From JASFWK01 sp050049355 (GTDB lineage: Bacteria > Chloroflexota > Anaerolineae > B4-G1 > DUEL01), in NCBI GenBank assembly GCA_050049355.1, contig JASFWK010000133.1, positions 1 to 5,892 of the forward strand: DNA of 5,892 nt, written 5' to 3'. The notes under the pieces are model-generated. The model saw nothing but the letters and a program-made list of their open reading frames with translations, had not been told where the DNA came from and made no database searches. This document shows, piece after piece, positions 1 through 5,892 of this stretch. The stretch's first letter is position 1; each line of letters opens with the position of its first letter. A program made the position numbers and the translations under genes.

Positions 1-233
1 CTTCCAGTCATCAGTTTCTGTTTCACCCTCTCAACCTCCCTGCATCAACAATCTGCAAATGGGCAGCGTCCTGGTGATGCCAATCGACCTCTGGACCCAA
101 ACCAAGCCTCCATTACGGCGTGTTGTCGATATTCGGTCTCTTGCTTTCATCTGAGCACAGTGTAGCCAACGACTGAAGAGTTGTCATCACCAAAGTGGGT
201 GAGTGAGGTGGGTGATTCTGAGGGCAAAAGACA
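1..233. other. Left flank with no recognisable gene
   Basis: Beyond the terminator I find no coding sequence, tRNA or strong promoter. Two plus-strand frames are open from the left edge (to a TGA at 152-154 and to a TAG near 172-174), but neither translation resembles a known protein and 50-57 open codons in this composition are not surprising. GTGGGTGA occurs twice (195-202 and 208-215), a short direct repeat of unknown meaning. The tail of a gene reaching in from the left cannot be excluded. Confidence 0.5.
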
Positions 234-258
234 TACCCCCACCGATCTGGTGGGGGTA
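234..258 (-). terminator. Likely intrinsic terminator downstream of the MalT-type regulator
   Basis: TACCCCCACC (234-243) and GGTGGGGGTA (249-258) form a perfect, GC-rich 10-bp stem around a 5-base loop. In the minus-strand direction the stem is followed by TGTCTTTTG, a short and interrupted T-tract; on the plus strand no T-tract follows. It lies about 115 bases after the regulator's stop codon and is the last strong structure downstream. The stem is certain; the weak tail leaves the efficiency open. Confidence 0.6.
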
Positions 259-276
259 GAGTGCAGGGTGGGGGGG
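252..276 (+). other. G-rich tract with possible G-quadruplex potential
   Basis: On the plus strand a run of five G (252-256), one of three (266-268) and one of seven (270-276, long enough for two tracts) lie close together. One loop would be nine bases, longer than the usual limit of seven, so this is a marginal quadruplex candidate. It overlaps the right arm of the terminator stem. The transcribed minus-strand RNA would be C-rich here. Confidence 0.25.
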
Positions 277-279
277 CGC

Positions 280-375
280 TAGTGCTTGATCATACGGATC
301 TTGATATGCGAGCTCCCGACAGGCAGGTGCAAATAGCGGCTTTCAGCAAATCAGAATGTCAGTGATCAAGCGCTA
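280..375. repeat. Inverted-repeat element with TA ends at the regulator's stop codon (possible MITE)
   Basis: CTAGTGCTTGATCA (279-292) and TGATCAAGCGCTAG (363-376) are inverted copies matching at 13 of 14 positions. Continuing inward without gaps, a second block matches at 9 of 12 positions (298-309 against 357-346) after five unmatched bases. The 92 bases from 282 to 373 are bounded by TA on both sides (280-281 and 374-375), as expected for elements moved by IS630/Tc1-mariner-type transposases. It has no coding capacity. The alternative is a long imperfect RNA stem in the 3' UTR of the regulator mRNA. The stop codon TAG (375-373) overlaps the right end. Confidence 0.4.
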
Positions 376-3099
376 GGTCAGCCCCAGTTCCTCGGCGCGC
401 CGGACGGCCTCCATTCTGCTGTGGACGTCGAGCTTACCGTAGATGCTCTTGATGTGAGAGCGAACTGTGTTTACAGAGATGAAGAGCTCCTCCGCCATCT
501 CCGTGCTCGATAGGCTGGTTGTCAAGAGACGCAGCACCTCCATCTCACGGTCGGTGAGAGGCTCAACCAGAGGGGGTGGTCTCGCCGATCGCTCTTTCGC
601 TTCCGCCTCATCTTCCAGCGCTGCCAGCAGTTTCGCCGCGTACGACGATGAATCTCCGCGGGTTATCGCCTGGCGCAGCAGTTTGGCCATTACCGGACCT
701 TCGTCGATGAAGGTGCGTACGTAGCCGCCGGGTTGGGCCAGCATTAGAGCTCGGGCAAGCGCAGCGGCCGCCTCCTCGCCGTCGCCGTGTGCCTGGAATG
801 CCAGCGCCTGCAGGATCAGGATCTTGGTTGCCTCGTGCACCCATCCGACTGATTCTGCGGCCTCCAGCAATCGAGTCAGCAGACCTAGCGCTTCACTCAG
901 GTAGGGCCCCGACGGTTCGCGCCTACCTCGAGTGACGAGTGTCCGTGCCAGATTGATGTGGTTCAAGTCATAGTGGTAACTGAATTCGCCATCTGGCGTC
1001 AGCCCGCTCACCTGTGCCCAGCGGGACGCCGCCTCCAGATCTCCCCGCGCCAGCCACAGTCGCACCCGGCAGTCATCCAGCCAGCAGTTGTTCCAGGGAT
1101 CGAGCATCGCGCTTCGCGCAACCTGCTCTGCCTTCTGCAGAGTGTTGTCCACATCTTCCAGCTCGCCCTGGGCCAACTGCAGGCGCGCAAGGGCAACGTA
1201 ACCCTCAGCCACCACATCGGCAGGCCCCCACCGAATGCATCGTTCGATGCCTTCCACGATGTGCCGCCTGGCGTTCTCCAGATCGTTCCATTCGCGCAGC
1301 AGATCGCCGATCTTCAGGGAGGGGTAACCGGCAGAAAGTAGTTGCTGTCCATCAGGGCTGACTGCATCCCGCAGCGCACTGCGATAGGTCTCGAGTGCCT
1401 CGTGGAGTTGGGCTCGTTTCGTCTGCTGGATGCCCACATAGCAAGCAGCCGCCACCGCCAAGGAGCGATGACCGCTTCTCAGACCAACGGCTCGTGCCTC
1501 GGCGAATGCGCGCTCCGCTGCCGTGACGTCCCCCTTGCCCCAGTACATCCCCCCCAAGGCGAGGAAAGCCATGCCGGCGGTGGAGTCTCCCTCAGGCAGG
1601 AGTTCGGCCGCCTGCTGGGCCAGCTCCAGGACGCGCGGAAGCTCCTCGTTCTGGAGCGCGAGATAGGCGCGGACAGCTGCGATGTTGCCGGCCACATGCC
1701 GCATCTCTGCTTCGGTTAGGGATCGCGCCTCAGCTGAGCCCTCAAGGGCGGAGGAGACTGAGGGCGTTGGGTCAAGCGCTCGCTCTGCATCCTGAAGCCA
1801 CTGCTCCGCCTCCGTTCTCGGGCCGATCCAGTACCGTGTCCAGGCGCGGTGAACGCACAACCACGGTCGTTCCCGAACCAGATCAGCCGGCAGGGCGTCC
1901 AGCCACTGTGAGAGCGTGGCATGCTCACTTCGAAAGACCATCTGCTTGGCATTGCGCTCGACCAGATCCGCGGCTCGCTCCACGTCGTCTGCTGCGAGAG
2001 CGTGGGCGATCGCCTCAGATGTGAACCCTTGGCGCTCCAACCACTCGCTGGCCTTGAGGTGAAGGGTGGGCAGTAGATCAGGTTGGGTCTGTGCCAGACG
2101 AGTGCGCAGCAGATCGGCGAAGAGATGATGATACCGATACCAGCGTCGCTCGTCGTCCAGGGGGACCAGGAAGAGATTGGCCTGCTCTAGCCGGGATAGC
2201 ATCGCCTGGCTGTCGCTCCTGTCCGTGACGGCATCGCACAGTGAGTCGGTCATTCGCTCCAAGATGGAGGTCTTGAGCAGGAAATCCTGGACGTCACCGG
2301 GCTGGCGATCGAGGACCTCTTCCACCAGGTAGTCCAGGATGAACCGGTGGCTGCCGCTGAAGGCTCTGATGAACGTAGTTGCGTCACGTCCCTGCATCGA
2401 GAGGGCGGCCATCTGGAGCCCCGCGATCCAGCCTTCCGTACGGGCATCCAAGGCTGCGATGTCCTCCGGTGAAAGATTCAGCTCCATCACCTGGTTGAGG
2501 AAGGCAGCCGCCTCTTCGGGGCTGAAGCGCAAGTCATCGGTGCGGAGTTCGGTCATCTGCGCTCTTGCCCGCAGCCGGGCAAGGGGCCAAGGCGGGTCGG
2601 CCCGGCTGGAGACGACTAAGTGCATCTGGAGCGGCAGATTCTCCAGGAGGAAGACGAGTGCGTCATTGATCTGCGGCGAGGTCACCACGTGGTAGTCGTC
2701 GAGGACGAGGACCAGGGGAGTTGAGTGCTCACTGATTTCGTTGATCAGTCCGGTGAGCAGTGGCTCGATCGGAGGGGGCTGGGCGGACCGGAGCGCAATG
2801 AGGAGGGCCTCTCCTATGTCGGCCTGAACGGTCCGCAGGGCGGCGATGAAGTAGGACCAGAATCTTGTGGGGTTGTTGTCTCCTTTGTCCAGCCAGACCC
2901 AGGCTGCAGGTCGGTCAGCGGACGCAACCCACTCGCCAACCAGCGTTGTCTTGCCGAAGCCGGCCGGCGCTGACACGAGGGTCAGCTTGCGTCCCAGACG
3001 CGGCCCTTCGTCCAGCCGCTCGACCAAGCGTGGGCGGGGCACGAGGTCCGAGCGCGGCGGCGGGATGTAGAGCTTGGTGGAAACAAGAGGTGTAGTCAT
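373..3099 (-). CDS. MalT-type LuxR-family ATP-dependent transcriptional regulator
   Basis: This is a large cytoplasmic signal-sensing transcription activator of 908 residues, close to the roughly 900 of E. coli MalT, so it looks full length. Residues 1-30 form the characteristic entry (TKLYIPPPR, then LVPRPRLVERL). Walker A is APAGFGKTT at 44-52, with K50 and T51. Walker B is LVLVLDDYH at 129-137, with D134 and D135. An SSRADPP sensor-like motif lies at 164-170, EGWIAGLQ at 222-229, and YRYHHLFADLLRTRL at 321-335 closes the STAND NTPase and winged-helix part. Residues about 340-830 are helical and TPR-like. The GerE-type HTH is at 848-908, from LTDRE through NTVRSHIKSIYGKL to a normal RAEELGLT end. 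There is no receiver domain. In this family ligand and ATP binding cause oligomerisation and promoter activation; the ligand here cannot be read, and maltotriose sensing should not be assumed, so no symbol is given. An in-frame TAA seven codons... precisely five codons upstream excludes a longer ATG start. No Shine-Dalgarno precedes the ATG. The family call is firm; the target genes are unknown. Confidence 0.95.
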   Translation of the reverse strand: MTTPLVSTKLYIPPPRSDLVPRPRLVERLDEGPRLGRKLTLVSAPAGFGKTTLVGEWVASADRPAAWVWLDKGDNNPTRFWSYFIAALRTVQADIGEALLIALRSAQPPPIEPLLTGLINEISEHSTPLVLVLDDYHVVTSPQINDALVFLLENLPLQMHLVVSSRADPPWPLARLRARAQMTELRTDDLRFSPEEAAAFLNQVMELNLSPEDIAALDARTEGWIAGLQMAALSMQGRDATTFIRAFSGSHRFILDYLVEEVLDRQPGDVQDFLLKTSILERMTDSLCDAVTDRSDSQAMLSRLEQANLFLVPLDDERRWYRYHHLFADLLRTRLAQTQPDLLPTLHLKASEWLERQGFTSEAIAHALAADDVERAADLVERNAKQMVFRSEHATLSQWLDALPADLVRERPWLCVHRAWTRYWIGPRTEAEQWLQDAERALDPTPSVSSALEGSAEARSLTEAEMRHVAGNIAAVRAYLALQNEELPRVLELAQQAAELLPEGDSTAGMAFLALGGMYWGKGDVTAAERAFAEARAVGLRSGHRSLAVAAACYVGIQQTKRAQLHEALETYRSALRDAVSPDGQQLLSAGYPSLKIGDLLREWNDLENARRHIVEGIERCIRWGPADVVAEGYVALARLQLAQGELEDVDNTLQKAEQVARSAMLDPWNNCWLDDCRVRLWLARGDLEAASRWAQVSGLTPDGEFSYHYDLNHINLARTLVTRGRREPSGPYLSEALGLLTRLLEAAESVGWVHEATKILILQALAFQAHGDGEEAAAALARALMLAQPGGYVRTFIDEGPVMAKLLRQAITRGDSSSYAAKLLAALEDEAEAKERSARPPPLVEPLTDREMEVLRLLTTSLSSTEMAEELFISVNTVRSHIKSIYGKLDVHSRMEAVRRAEELGLT

Positions 3100-3108
3100 C
3101 GCAGCGCA

Positions 3109-3137
3109 ATATTAGCACGCTACGGCTGAGCACGCAA
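3109..3137 (-). promoter_or_regulatory. Candidate promoter of the MalT-type regulator, likely leaderless
   Basis: Read on the minus strand, TTGCGT (3137-3132) and TAATAT (3114-3109) are separated by 17 bases, the ideal sigma-70 spacing. The -35 keeps TTG, and the -10 keeps the first TA and last T of TATAAT. Only nine bases separate the -10 from the ATG, so transcription would start at or within about three bases of the start codon. This agrees with the absence of a Shine-Dalgarno. The assignment rests on motif match and spacing only. Confidence 0.45.
3114..3135 (-). repeat. Tandemly placed heptamers GCGTGCT in the regulator's promoter
   Basis: GCGTGCT occurs on the minus strand at 3135-3129 and again at 3120-3114, 15 bases apart start to start, lying between and partly over the -35 and -10 elements. 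A related GCGTGCA lies further upstream at 3175-3169. The position would suit an operator, perhaps for autoregulation, but no protein can be assigned from sequence. Confidence 0.4.
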
Positions 3138-3231
3138 TTCTGGCTGAGAAACGAGATTCCTCCCTCGGTGCACGCGGTCAGAATGAGATCTACCAGCACT
3201 TAGCCGGCGATCGGTGGGCAAATGCGGCTTG

Positions 3232-5673
3232 CTACTGCTCCGTCCTCACCCAGTAGGTCCTGCCGTCGCTTACCACCTCCACTGTGCCGCGGCGGTCGGT
3301 GCGGTAGATCGCCAACTCGCTTCGGCGTCCTCTCCAAAGACTCGGGGCAGGCTGCTCAGCACGAGCCTCAAGCCGTTTCAGCGTTTCCCAATGGGGAAGC
3401 CGGAAGCGGTTCTCGGCTCCCACTGAGATGACGACCACCTCCGGGGCTACCGCTTCCAGGAACGGCTCCGTGGTTGAGTCGGCATCGCCGTGGTGGGCCG
3501 CCTTGAGCACGGTGCAGTCGAGCCAGGCCCTGTTCTCCACCAGACGGGACTCCACCTCGCCGCTGACGTCCCCCGTGAGCAAGAAGCACACCTCGCCGTG
3601 ATCCAGCCGAAGCACCATCGAGTTGACGTTGTAGTCTGCCCCGGTGTCGGAGAAGAGATCTGGACCAGGGTGGAGTACCGTCAAGAGCAGGCCCTCATCC
3701 AGGCGTACCTGCAGTCCCGTCTCCCCTCGCCACACGGGCACGTCCGTCTCGTTCAATACATGCTCCCAGCGGGTGCACAGCTCGGTGCGGCAGCCGAGGT
3801 CCCGAGCGATCACGCCCCGCACCCGGTACCGCTCGAGCACGGGGATCAGCCCGGCCAGGACGTTGTCGTCGGGGTGGGAAAGGACCACCAGGTCGAGGGA
3901 ATGATCCCAGAAGGGCATGCGGCGTCCGAGGTGGTCAAGGAGCCGGGATGGGCTCGGTCCACCGTCCACCAGCACTTGACGTCCGGACGGAGTGCGGATG
4001 AAGATGGCGTCTCCCTGGTCCACGTCCAGGAACGTGACGCGCAGGCGACCGTCAGGGAGGGAACGCCACGCGATGGTGGCCAGAAGGAGAACGACTGCGG
4101 ACGAAGCGAGAGCCAGACGGTCGCTCAGGCGTGAGGTGAGACTGTGCCAGCGGCCGCGCACACGTCCCCAGAGTTCCCCTCTCCGCTCGGCGTCCTGACG
4201 GCCCCACCAGGTGAGTGCCCCCAGGAGGGCGTAGAAGGCCCAAAGGGTCCAGCCGCTCACGCGGCCCAGGTCGACCCAGGCGAAGGGGACGCGGGCGGTG
4301 AGGCGCACCATTCCGACGGTGTAGATCAGAGGGAGCCAGGCTACCCAACCCAGCACTTGCCCGGCGGGGAGCCAGAGCAGGCCGGCGATGGTCGCTATGC
4401 CACCGCAGATCATAACCATCGATTGGACGGGGAGGATCAGGAAGTTGGTCAGCAGAGTGACCAGGGAGAGACGGTGGAAGTAGTAGAGGATCACCGGCGT
4501 GGTGGTGAGTTGAGCTGCCAGTGTTACGAGCAGGGCCTCGGAGATCCAGCTGACGGCCTGACGAGCCTGCTTGCGAGAGGTGAGTCGCGAGAGCAACCGC
4601 ACTGCGCCACGCTCCAGCGGACCAACGTAGAGGATCAATCCCGCGGTGGCCGCAAGGCTGAGCTGGAAGCCCACGTCCCACAGTGTGAAGGGGTTGAGGG
4701 CGGTCATCAGAACTGCGGCGGCTGCCAGCGAGACAGGGGCAAAGGTCTCCCGGCCCAGGTGCTTGCCCAGTAGATAGAGAATACCCATGATGGCCGCGCG
4801 CACCACCGCAGCAGACGCACCGACGAAGAGCGTGTAGATCAGCACGCCAGCGATGGCGACCCAGGTGGCGCGGCGACCGCCCACCAGGCGGCGAGATAGC
4901 GCGGCGAAGATGCCACTGATGATCGTGATATTGAAGCCGGAGATGGCGATGATATGAGTGGTGCCAGTTGCCGAGAAGTCGTCCATCAGATCAGCCGGGA
5001 TGCCGGTCTCGATTCCCAGCAGGATTCCTGTCAGGAGGGAGGCGGCTGGCTCGTGCAAGATGGCGGCGATGACACCCTGCGCGCGGTGTTTGAGCGCCAG
5101 CAGGGCAGCGTAGAGAGGGCTTCCTTCCTCGCTCCCGATCCGGGTCACCTGGGCTTCGCGTATCAGGGAATGGACCCCCTGTCGAGCCAGATAGTCTCTG
5201 TACGAGAAGCCCTGATAGTCGGGTGGGGTTTCCAGCACGCCCTCGATCTGCAATCGATCGCCGTAGGCGAGGGGGGGATAGCGGTTCGTCTTCACCAAGG
5301 CCAGTCCTTCGACCTTCAGCCCTCTGCCATCCGCCAGGATGAGCCGATCGGCATTCACGCGCAGGTTGGTGTAGAACTCCCGCTCGTCTGGTTCCTCCGC
5401 GATTACTCCCTCGAGCGTGACGTGGCCGATCTCGTTGTAGGTCGCCAGGGAGTCCGCGTCGAAGTGGGGGAGGGATAGCAGCAGCCGACCGCCTCCCAGG
5501 GCCAGCGTGATGGCACAGGCGCAAAGGATGCGAGTGCGGCGGGAGCCACCCCAGCCGATGAGGCCGACGGCTCCGGCGAGGCCAAAGAGGAGCAGAATCT
5601 GCCAGGGGACAGGAAAGGTGCGGGCCAGCGCGATGCCGGCCATCCACGTGGAAGCCAGATAGACTAGAGTCAT
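3232..5673 (-). CDS. comEC: ComEC/Rec2 DNA-internalisation channel protein
   Basis: ComEC is the polytopic inner-membrane protein that passes single-stranded DNA into the cytoplasm during natural transformation. The 813 residues show the full family order. Three hydrophobic segments (about 2-19, 23-41, 48-66) lead into a DUF4131/OB-like region (about 75-180), which includes YGDRLQIEGVLETPP at 137-151 and YRDYLARQGV at 158-167. The Competence domain (about 208-490) has many membrane segments and the signatures GTTHIIAISGFNI (237-249), GASAAVVRAAIMG (285-297) and LWDVGFQLSLAATAGL (331-346). After a further hydrophobic segment (about 520-536) comes a metallo-beta-lactamase-like domain (about 544-790) with DVDQGDA, VLVDGG, SHPDD, LLTGD and AAHHG. 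That last domain departs from the family at several metal-ligand positions (see findings), so channel function is better supported than nuclease function. The ATG is preceded by GAGGTG, and the frame upstream has no ATG, GTG or TTG before a TAG, so the start is well fixed. No comEA or pilus gene is in view. Confidence 0.95.
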   Translation of the reverse strand: MTLVYLASTWMAGIALARTFPVPWQILLLFGLAGAVGLIGWGGSRRTRILCACAITLALGGGRLLLSLPHFDADSLATYNEIGHVTLEGVIAEEPDEREFYTNLRVNADRLILADGRGLKVEGLALVKTNRYPPLAYGDRLQIEGVLETPPDYQGFSYRDYLARQGVHSLIREAQVTRIGSEEGSPLYAALLALKHRAQGVIAAILHEPAASLLTGILLGIETGIPADLMDDFSATGTTHIIAISGFNITIISGIFAALSRRLVGGRRATWVAIAGVLIYTLFVGASAAVVRAAIMGILYLLGKHLGRETFAPVSLAAAAVLMTALNPFTLWDVGFQLSLAATAGLILYVGPLERGAVRLLSRLTSRKQARQAVSWISEALLVTLAAQLTTTPVILYYFHRLSLVTLLTNFLILPVQSMVMICGGIATIAGLLWLPAGQVLGWVAWLPLIYTVGMVRLTARVPFAWVDLGRVSGWTLWAFYALLGALTWWGRQDAERRGELWGRVRGRWHSLTSRLSDRLALASSAVVLLLATIAWRSLPDGRLRVTFLDVDQGDAIFIRTPSGRQVLVDGGPSPSRLLDHLGRRMPFWDHSLDLVVLSHPDDNVLAGLIPVLERYRVRGVIARDLGCRTELCTRWEHVLNETDVPVWRGETGLQVRLDEGLLLTVLHPGPDLFSDTGADYNVNSMVLRLDHGEVCFLLTGDVSGEVESRLVENRAWLDCTVLKAAHHGDADSTTEPFLEAVAPEVVVISVGAENRFRLPHWETLKRLEARAEQPAPSLWRGRRSELAIYRTDRRGTVEVVSDGRTYWVRTEQ

Positions 5674-5677
5674 AATG

Positions 5678-5683
5678 CACCTC
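5678..5683 (-). promoter_or_regulatory. Shine-Dalgarno of comEC
   Basis: GAGGTG on the minus strand ends four bases before the ATG at 5673. It is a strong match to the core of the ribosome-binding consensus at slightly short spacing, and it decides the start together with the lack of any other start codon upstream in frame. Confidence 0.75.
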
Positions 5684-5708
5684 AGCAGGCAACGATGATG
5701 GTCCAGTG

Positions 5709-5726
5709 AGCCAGGTGCAGCTGGCT
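5709..5726 (-). promoter_or_regulatory. Hairpin at the predicted 5' end of the comEC mRNA
   Basis: On the minus strand AGCCAG, loop CTGCAC and CTGGCT form a perfect 6-bp stem with a 6-base loop. If the promoter call is right, the hairpin starts at about the first transcribed base. The loop, together with the first base of the 3' arm, contains TGCACCT, which is complementary to AGGTGCA at the ribosome-binding site (5682-5676). It could stabilise the transcript or alter access to the Shine-Dalgarno; both roles are inferred. Confidence 0.4.
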
Positions 5727-5732
5727 GAGCCT

Positions 5733-5743
5733 ACTATAGCACA
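5733..5743 (-). promoter_or_regulatory. Candidate extended -10 promoter of comEC
   Basis: On the minus strand TGTGCTATAGT combines a TRTGn extension with TATAGT, five of six matches to TATAAT. No good -35 is found 15-19 bases upstream, which is usual for extended -10 promoters. Initiation would fall near 5726, giving a leader of about 53 bases before the comEC ATG. Confidence 0.5.
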
Positions 5744-5845
5744 GATTTGCTGAGCGGGGTAGTGGAGAATCCCGTCAATTTGCCGTATGCTGCTCCGGCT
5801 TCTGGACCAATTGCCCCATCCCTTTTCCCGTTGCTTCCTTCGGTG

Positions 5846-5892
5846 TATAATCCTTGCCGTTGGGAAAGGGACTGCGTATTGGCTAGGCAGGA
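5846..5892 (+). promoter_or_regulatory. Candidate promoter and leader of a divergent gene beyond the right edge
   Basis: A perfect TATAAT lies at 5846-5851. The best-spaced -35 (TTTTCC, 5823-5828, 17-base spacer) is poor. AGGA, at the very end of the window (5889-5892), could be the ribosome-binding site of a gene starting just outside. Together with the comEC promoter this would make 5674-5892 a divergent control region. The gene itself is not visible. Confidence 0.35.

Noticed and set aside
2..154. Open frame from the left edge on the plus strand, possible 3' end of a gene
   Set aside because: About 50 codons without similarity to anything I recognise; a second plus-strand frame is open over the same stretch, which argues for chance.
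36..155. Minus-strand 39-codon frame beginning ATGAAAGC in the left flank
   Set aside because: No ribosome-binding site stands out and the translation shows no hydrophobic, signal or domain pattern.
958..1361. Plus-strand frames opposite the helical region of the regulator
   Set aside because: They are antisense to a full-length, intact regulator gene and resemble no known protein.
3140..3231. Terminator between comEC and the regulator
   Set aside because: Only a 4-bp CGAG/CTCG stem followed by TTT is present, too weak to call; read-through from comEC remains possible.
3490..4134. Plus-strand open frame of 214 codons antisense to comEC
   Set aside because: It lies wholly inside a confidently assigned comEC region encoding conserved motifs, has no recognisable domain, and is the sort of long antisense frame expected in GC-rich coding DNA.
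4052..4681. Minus-strand frame of 209 codons inside comEC, and the plus-strand frame at 4144-4773
   Set aside because: Both are low-complexity, Arg/Pro- or Gly-rich shadows of comEC; neither shows a domain or a supported start.
4991..5692. Minus-strand open frame of 233 codons overlapping the comEC start in another frame
   Set aside because: The translation is rich in Arg, Pro and His with no motif, while the overlapping comEC frame carries family signatures and the Shine-Dalgarno.
5760..5785. TTGACG on the minus strand upstream of comEC as a -35 element
   Set aside because: It lies 34 bases from the TATAGT -10, far beyond workable spacing, and no other -10 lies about 17 bases downstream of it.
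5699..5809. Inverted pair TGGTCCAG (5699-5706) and CTGGACCA (5802-5809) across the right intergenic region
   Set aside because: An 8-base match 95 bases apart is expected by chance at appreciable frequency in a region this size, and it spans two promoters pointing in opposite directions.

Overview
The window holds two complete genes, both read on the minus strand, plus short flanks. In order of transcription they are comEC (5673 to 3232), which encodes the inner-membrane channel for DNA uptake, and a MalT-type LuxR regulator (3099 to 373) with an N-terminal STAND ATPase, a helical repeat region and a C-terminal GerE helix-turn-helix. The DNA is GC-rich. The regulator's N-terminal style (TKLYIPPPR...LVPRPRLVERL, Walker A APAGFGKTT) and the three-part ComEC resemble proteins that are abundant in Chloroflexota. 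That placement is an inference from protein style; the window has no rRNA or other taxonomic marker.

Layout from right to left, the direction of transcription. 5674-5892 is an intergenic region. It holds a likely extended -10 promoter for comEC, a short hairpin at the predicted 5' end of its mRNA, a clear Shine-Dalgarno, and on the other strand a perfect TATAAT that probably serves a divergent gene beyond the right edge. comEC follows. The next spacer, 3100-3231, shows no convincing terminator but carries a promoter-like -35/-10 pair so close to the regulator's ATG that the mRNA would be leaderless; an in-frame stop within that -10 makes this ATG the first usable start. The regulator gene follows. 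Its stop codon lies in one arm of a 14-bp imperfect inverted repeat flanked by TA dinucleotides. Further on come a C-run and a strong 10-bp hairpin that looks like its terminator. I see no convincing gene in 1-233.

How they work together: ComEC would move single-stranded DNA across the cytoplasmic membrane, and the regulator would sense an unknown ligand with its ATPase/helical core and bind DNA through its HTH. Nothing in the sequence shows that the regulator controls comEC. They may share some read-through transcript, but the regulator seems to have its own promoter.

The most interesting points are: (1) the metallo-beta-lactamase domain of ComEC lacks several residues expected to bind metal, so it may not be an active nuclease; (2) a 92-bp element with imperfect terminal inverted repeats and TA ends sits exactly at the regulator's stop codon and may be a small non-autonomous transposon; (3) the regulator is probably translated from a leaderless mRNA, with heptamer repeats in its promoter; (4) the comEC leader contains a perfect 7-base complement to its own ribosome-binding site. 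No wholly new multi-gene system is visible in this window.
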